From Beijerinckia mobilis (GTDB lineage: Bacteria > Pseudomonadota > Alphaproteobacteria > Rhizobiales > Beijerinckiaceae), in NCBI RefSeq assembly GCF_000745425.1, contig NZ_JQJH01000006.1:141755-205754 (forward strand): 64,000 nucleotides of DNA. The letters are read 5' to 3'. Positions 61,306 to 64,000 of the stretch are shown piece after piece (position 1 is the stretch's first letter; each line of letters begins with the position of its first letter). A model generated the notes under the pieces. That model ran no database searches, was not told where the DNA came from, and worked only from the letters and a program-made list of their open reading frames with translations. Made by a program: the position numbers and the translations under genes.

Positions 61306-61716
61306 AAAAACTCCTTGTCCCACCTTAAAAAAGATCGCACGAATCGATTGTTCGCATTGCTGACTGTTCGAGGCCGTAGCAAAGAGGCTGCTCGTTTCTG
61401 GTCGGCCAAATCATCGGGCCCAGACTATTTCTGCTTCAAGGTGAATCGCGACACAATTTAAAGTGCTTGAAAATACGCTTGCTTATGCCAAATCGTTCGA
61501 GCATCGCAAAAGCTGCCGCACCCAAGAATGCAGCCCGGGCCGAGGGCGCCCAACTCTGCCAACGACCAATATCCAAGAGAATATTATAAACGACGTCCTG
61601 GAAAGGCCTATGGCTTTCCACGTCGCTCTTTCCCATGTCGCTTTGCATTGGGCCGACTCTTGCACTATCCCATGATTGATCGATCGCGGCAACAAACGAG
61701 CCGCCCCGGAGGCGCA

Positions 61717-62394
61717 ATGAATTCCCTTGTAATAGCTCCCTCGATCCTCTCGGCGGATTTCGCCAAGCTCGGCGAGGAAGTGCGCGCTATTGCCGCTGCC
61801 GGCGCCGATTGGGTGCATGTCGATGTCATGGACGGCCATTTCGTGCCCAATATCACCATCGGGCCGGCCGTCGTCGCGGCGCTGCGTCCGCATACGTCGA
61901 TCCCTTTCGACGTACATCTCATGATTGCTCCCTGCGATCCTTTTCTTACCGCCTTTGCCGAAGCGGGCGCTGACCTCATCTCGATCCATGTCGAGACTGG
62001 CCCGCACCTGCACGGCTCATTGCAGGCGATCAAGGCGCTCGGCAAACAGGCGGGTGTCGTACTCAATCCGGCGACGCCGATCGACACGGTCGCGCATGTG
62101 CTCGATCTGATCGACCTCGTCCTGGTAATGTCAGTCAATCCGGGTTTCGGAGGACAGGCTTTCATTCCTGCAGCCATCGACAAAGTCGCGGGGCTAAAAC
62201 GCATGATCGGCGAGCGGCCGATCCGTATCGAGGTCGATGGCGGCATCAATCCCGAAACCGCCCGGCAAGTCGTCGAGGCTGGTGCCGATACGCTGGTCGC
62301 AGGTTCAGCCGTGTTCAAGGGCGGCCCTGAACACTACGGCCAGAATATCCATGCGATTCGCGCCGGCGCACTTGCCAGAGGCCAGGCGGCCTGA
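61717..62394 (+). CDS. rpe: Ribulose-phosphate 3-epimerase
   Basis: Interconverts ribulose-5-P and xylulose-5-P in the pentose phosphate and Calvin pathways. The 225-residue TIM barrel shows [34 protein letters not shown] (catalytic Asp), [18 protein letters not shown] and [13 protein letters not shown] (second Asp). ATG 61717 has CGGAGG 4-5 nt before; the open frame to 61528 is non-family. It is isolated from other pentose-phosphate genes here. Confidence 0.97.
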   Translation: MNSLVIAPSILSADFAKLGEEVRAIAAAGADWVHVDVMDGHFVPNITIGPAVVAALRPHTSIPFDVHLMIAPCDPFLTAFAEAGADLISIHVETGPHLHGSLQAIKALGKQAGVVLNPATPIDTVAHVLDLIDLVLVMSVNPGFGGQAFIPAAIDKVAGLKRMIGERPIRIEVDGGINPETARQVVEAGADTLVAGSAVFKGGPEHYGQNIHAIRAGALARGQAA

Positions 62395-62521
62395 AGCCGC
62401 AACAGAAAAAATCTCACCTTCCGGCGCGTCTTCCACACTGCTTGAGCTGGACCAATTCTTGATTGTCGCATCTCGAGCCTGAAGCGTCACTGCGCTTTGG
62501 GCTTGACGTGTTGCAAAAGAA

Positions 62522-62590
62522 CCAGAGCGTTTCGGACCTATCCGGACACGCTCCGCTCAGAAAAATCAGAGCATGTTCGGATGTGTCCGA
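62522..62590. repeat. Family B-like hairpin remnants
   Basis: AGAGCGTTTCGGAC with an imperfect partner TCCGGACACGCTC, then a second AGAGCATGTTCGGA with TGTCCGATCTGCTC. It looks like a partial, diverged terminal part of family B, between rpe and the next gene. Confidence 0.5.
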
Positions 62591-62667
62591 TCTGCTCCAC
62601 TTTTAAGAAGGGAGCCTTTTCGAAAAAGGAGAGGCTCTGAAGCGGCGCAGCGAACAGAGGATCTATC

Positions 62668-62988
62668 GTGAGCAATATTGCCTATTGGCTGAATTTCAGG
62701 ATCGAGGACAATGATGTCGTCCGTAAACCCAATCAGAAAAGGCGCTACGAAGACCTCGTGGAAATCGTCGAGGAATATGCGCTGACCTGGTGGCGGCAAA
62801 GCCCTTCGCTTTATATTTTCGACACCAATGTCGACATGGACCATATGGCCCCGTTGTTCAAGAAATGCATCAATCCAGAATGCGATTTCTTTATCCTGGG
62901 ACAGCTCGGCAAGGAAAACGTCAAAATATACGGCAAATATAACGACAAGGACATCTTCAAGGTCATGCCGTATATGCAGGAATTGTAA
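62668..62988 (+). CDS. Conserved-looking small protein of unknown function
   Basis: A 106-residue protein from GTG 62668 with GAGG about 9 nt upstream. It is mixed alpha/beta and charged: SNIAYWLNFRIEDNDVVRKP, EDLVEIVEEYALTWWRQ, FDTNVDMDHMAPLFKKCI, FFILGQLGKENVKIYGKYND. Two Cys lie close together (KKCINPECDF). It has no signal peptide or membrane helix and no family I can name. The codon use fits a real gene. It stands alone after rpe. Confidence 0.65.
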   Translation: MSNIAYWLNFRIEDNDVVRKPNQKRRYEDLVEIVEEYALTWWRQSPSLYIFDTNVDMDHMAPLFKKCINPECDFFILGQLGKENVKIYGKYNDKDIFKVMPYMQEL

Positions 62989-63148
62989 GCGAACTGTTCG
63001 CTAGCAAGGGCATCACCCGAGAGCACCAGCCGCTCTCTCCGCCTCTTCCCTGAAACCATCGGGCCATAGACGAAAATCGTCTTCAGCCCGATGGTATCCT
63101 AAGGGCAGCATTAAAGTTCAAAATTCAACATCGAGCTTTTCTATTTCA

Positions 63149-63480
63149 TTAGGCTCGCGCAGCATCGATCCATTCGACCATTTCGGGCCTGGCGACACTC
63201 TGCTCGCAAAAGACGCTGCAATCAGCATCGAGCGGGACGTGACAGGTGAGGAAGTGCCTCACCGCTGCGGATACATAGTGAAGCCGTGGGCCACTCACCC
63301 ACAAGAAACGGACCGCCATCTCGGCTGAAACAATCACGCCAGATCTCGACAATACGATCGATATCGTTCCGGGCCCGTTCCCAGATTTTGAAATTGGGAA
63401 AATCCCCCATCAAATTCACTGGCAAGGCCGAGCGCAGCGCAAAAAGCCCGATTGCACCTCGCCACAGATTGATCGGCAAT
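63149..63480 (-). pseudogene. Glutathione S-transferase remnant (C-terminal half)
   Basis: The minus frame 63479-63222 reads FALRSALPVNLMGDFPNFKI, then DIDRIVEIWRDCFSRDGGPF and LVGEW, as in the C-terminal helical domain of bacterial GSTs. After a frameshift near 63290 the other frame goes on with YVSAAVRHFLTCHVPLDADC and ARPEMVEWIDAARA, the usual GST end. The thioredoxin-like N-terminal half is missing. The gene is therefore truncated and frameshifted, about 230 bp from an insertion sequence. Confidence 0.65.
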
Positions 63481-63707
63481 GCGCCCTCTCTGCCCTACCC
63501 ACCTGTAGTTCCTATCTGACGCGATCAAAATGGTTTTCATCACACGGCCCCGGGGGAACAGGACATAGAGAGAGGCGATGTAAAACGCTCTCGCTTTATC
63601 TCCCAGCCGCTCGATCAGGGCGACAAGAAATGGACTGGCACGATCAATATTGCGAGAACAAGTTACTTCATTCACGATTGGAATATGCCCGTTCTGGCTA
63701 GGGTGTG

Positions 63708-64000
63708 TTAGCGCTTGATCCATTCATTGGTTGCGGCGAGACAGAGGATGCCGAGGAAGGAGCAGGCAGTTTTTTCGTAGCGTGTGGCAATAGCCCGCCA
63801 TTCTTTCAATCTGGCCCAGAGGTTCTCGACGGTAGACCGATTGTTGTAGATCCAGTCAGGGCAGGCAACCGGCGCTTCGTTGCGTTTGTGTGGGATGGCT
63901 GGGCGTGCGCCCCTATCCCGGATGAGAGTGCGGAACGCGTGCGAGGCATAACCTTTATCACCGACGATCCAGCCGGGGATATCCGGCAGGCAATCGATCA
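63708..64000 (-). CDS. IS5-type transposase, C-terminal part (runs off the window)
   Basis: Reading from the right edge: GWIVGDKGYASHAFRTLIRD (second Asp of the DDE triad region), RPAIPHKRN, then STVENLWARLKEWRAIATRY (final Glu) and FLGILCLAATNEWIKR with TAA at 63710-63708. This is the ending of IS5-family transposases of the IS427-like group, often made by two overlapping frames. The sequence GGGTGTGTTAGCG at 63701 is likely the terminal inverted repeat, next to CTA as a possible target duplication. The other end is outside the window. Confidence 0.85.
   Translation of the reverse strand, partial: IDCLPDIPGWIVGDKGYASHAFRTLIRDRGARPAIPHKRNEAPVACPDWIYNNRSTVENLWARLKEWRAIATRYEKTACSFLGILCLAATNEWIKR

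Overview
The window looks like chromosomal DNA of an alphaproteobacterium of the order Hyphomicrobiales (Rhizobiales). The core gene order nfu / tsaB-rimI-miaB-phoH-ybeY-corC-lnt-xre-metK-trmB / rimP-nusA-ylxR-infB-rbfA-truB is the order known from Sinorhizobium and relatives. The base composition, the many hairpin-type intergenic repeats and the exopolysaccharide genes point, as an inference only, towards Beijerinckiaceae (Beijerinckia-like). No rRNA gene is present to settle this.

Layout. 1-5.4 kb: partial class I lysyl-tRNA synthetase, a lone TIR-like (ThsB-type) protein, an AEC transporter and a processive-type family 2 glycosyltransferase with an extra N-terminal domain, all on the minus strand. 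5.5-18.2 kb: a long minus-strand housekeeping block for tRNA and rRNA modification, SAM synthesis, lipoprotein acylation and Fe-S assembly. Its starts can often be refined by Shine-Dalgarno (SD) sites and 4-nt overlaps. 18.2-29.6 kb: the plus-strand rimP-nusA-ylxR-infB-rbfA-truB block, here spread out by unusually long non-coding gaps carrying dispersed repeats. 29.8-36 kb: a tRNA-Ser(GGA) gene used as integration site by a large serine recombinase, followed by an island with a divergent, C-protein-controlled type II restriction-modification system and an HNH nuclease gene broken by an in-frame TGA. 36-45 kb: metabolic genes: SDR, LysR, a solitary ureC, an ArgE-type deacylase, apaG, metZ, a long-form dCTP deaminase and a class II aldolase. 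45.5-60.5 kb: a loose surface-polysaccharide region: polyprenyl-phosphate sugar transferase, Wza-type export protein, two GT4 glycosyltransferases, a Wzx-like flippase and a DprE1/DprE2-like pair, plus the remains of an AGE-family isomerase. 60.7-64 kb: an HdeD-like membrane protein, rpe, a small unknown, a decayed glutathione S-transferase and the 3' end of an IS5-type transposase that leaves the window.

Two dispersed repeat families (called A and B here) occupy many gaps. Family A is about 120-140 bp with nested hairpins; family B is about 90-100 bp and ends in a near-perfect palindrome. No CRISPR array and no rRNA gene were seen. The most notable parts are the tRNA-Ser island with its C-regulated R-M module and mirrored operator-like repeats, the solitary ThsB-like TIR protein, the DprE1/DprE2-like pair in a Gram-negative polysaccharide locus, and the repeats. 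No clearly undescribed multi-gene system could be proven from sequence alone.
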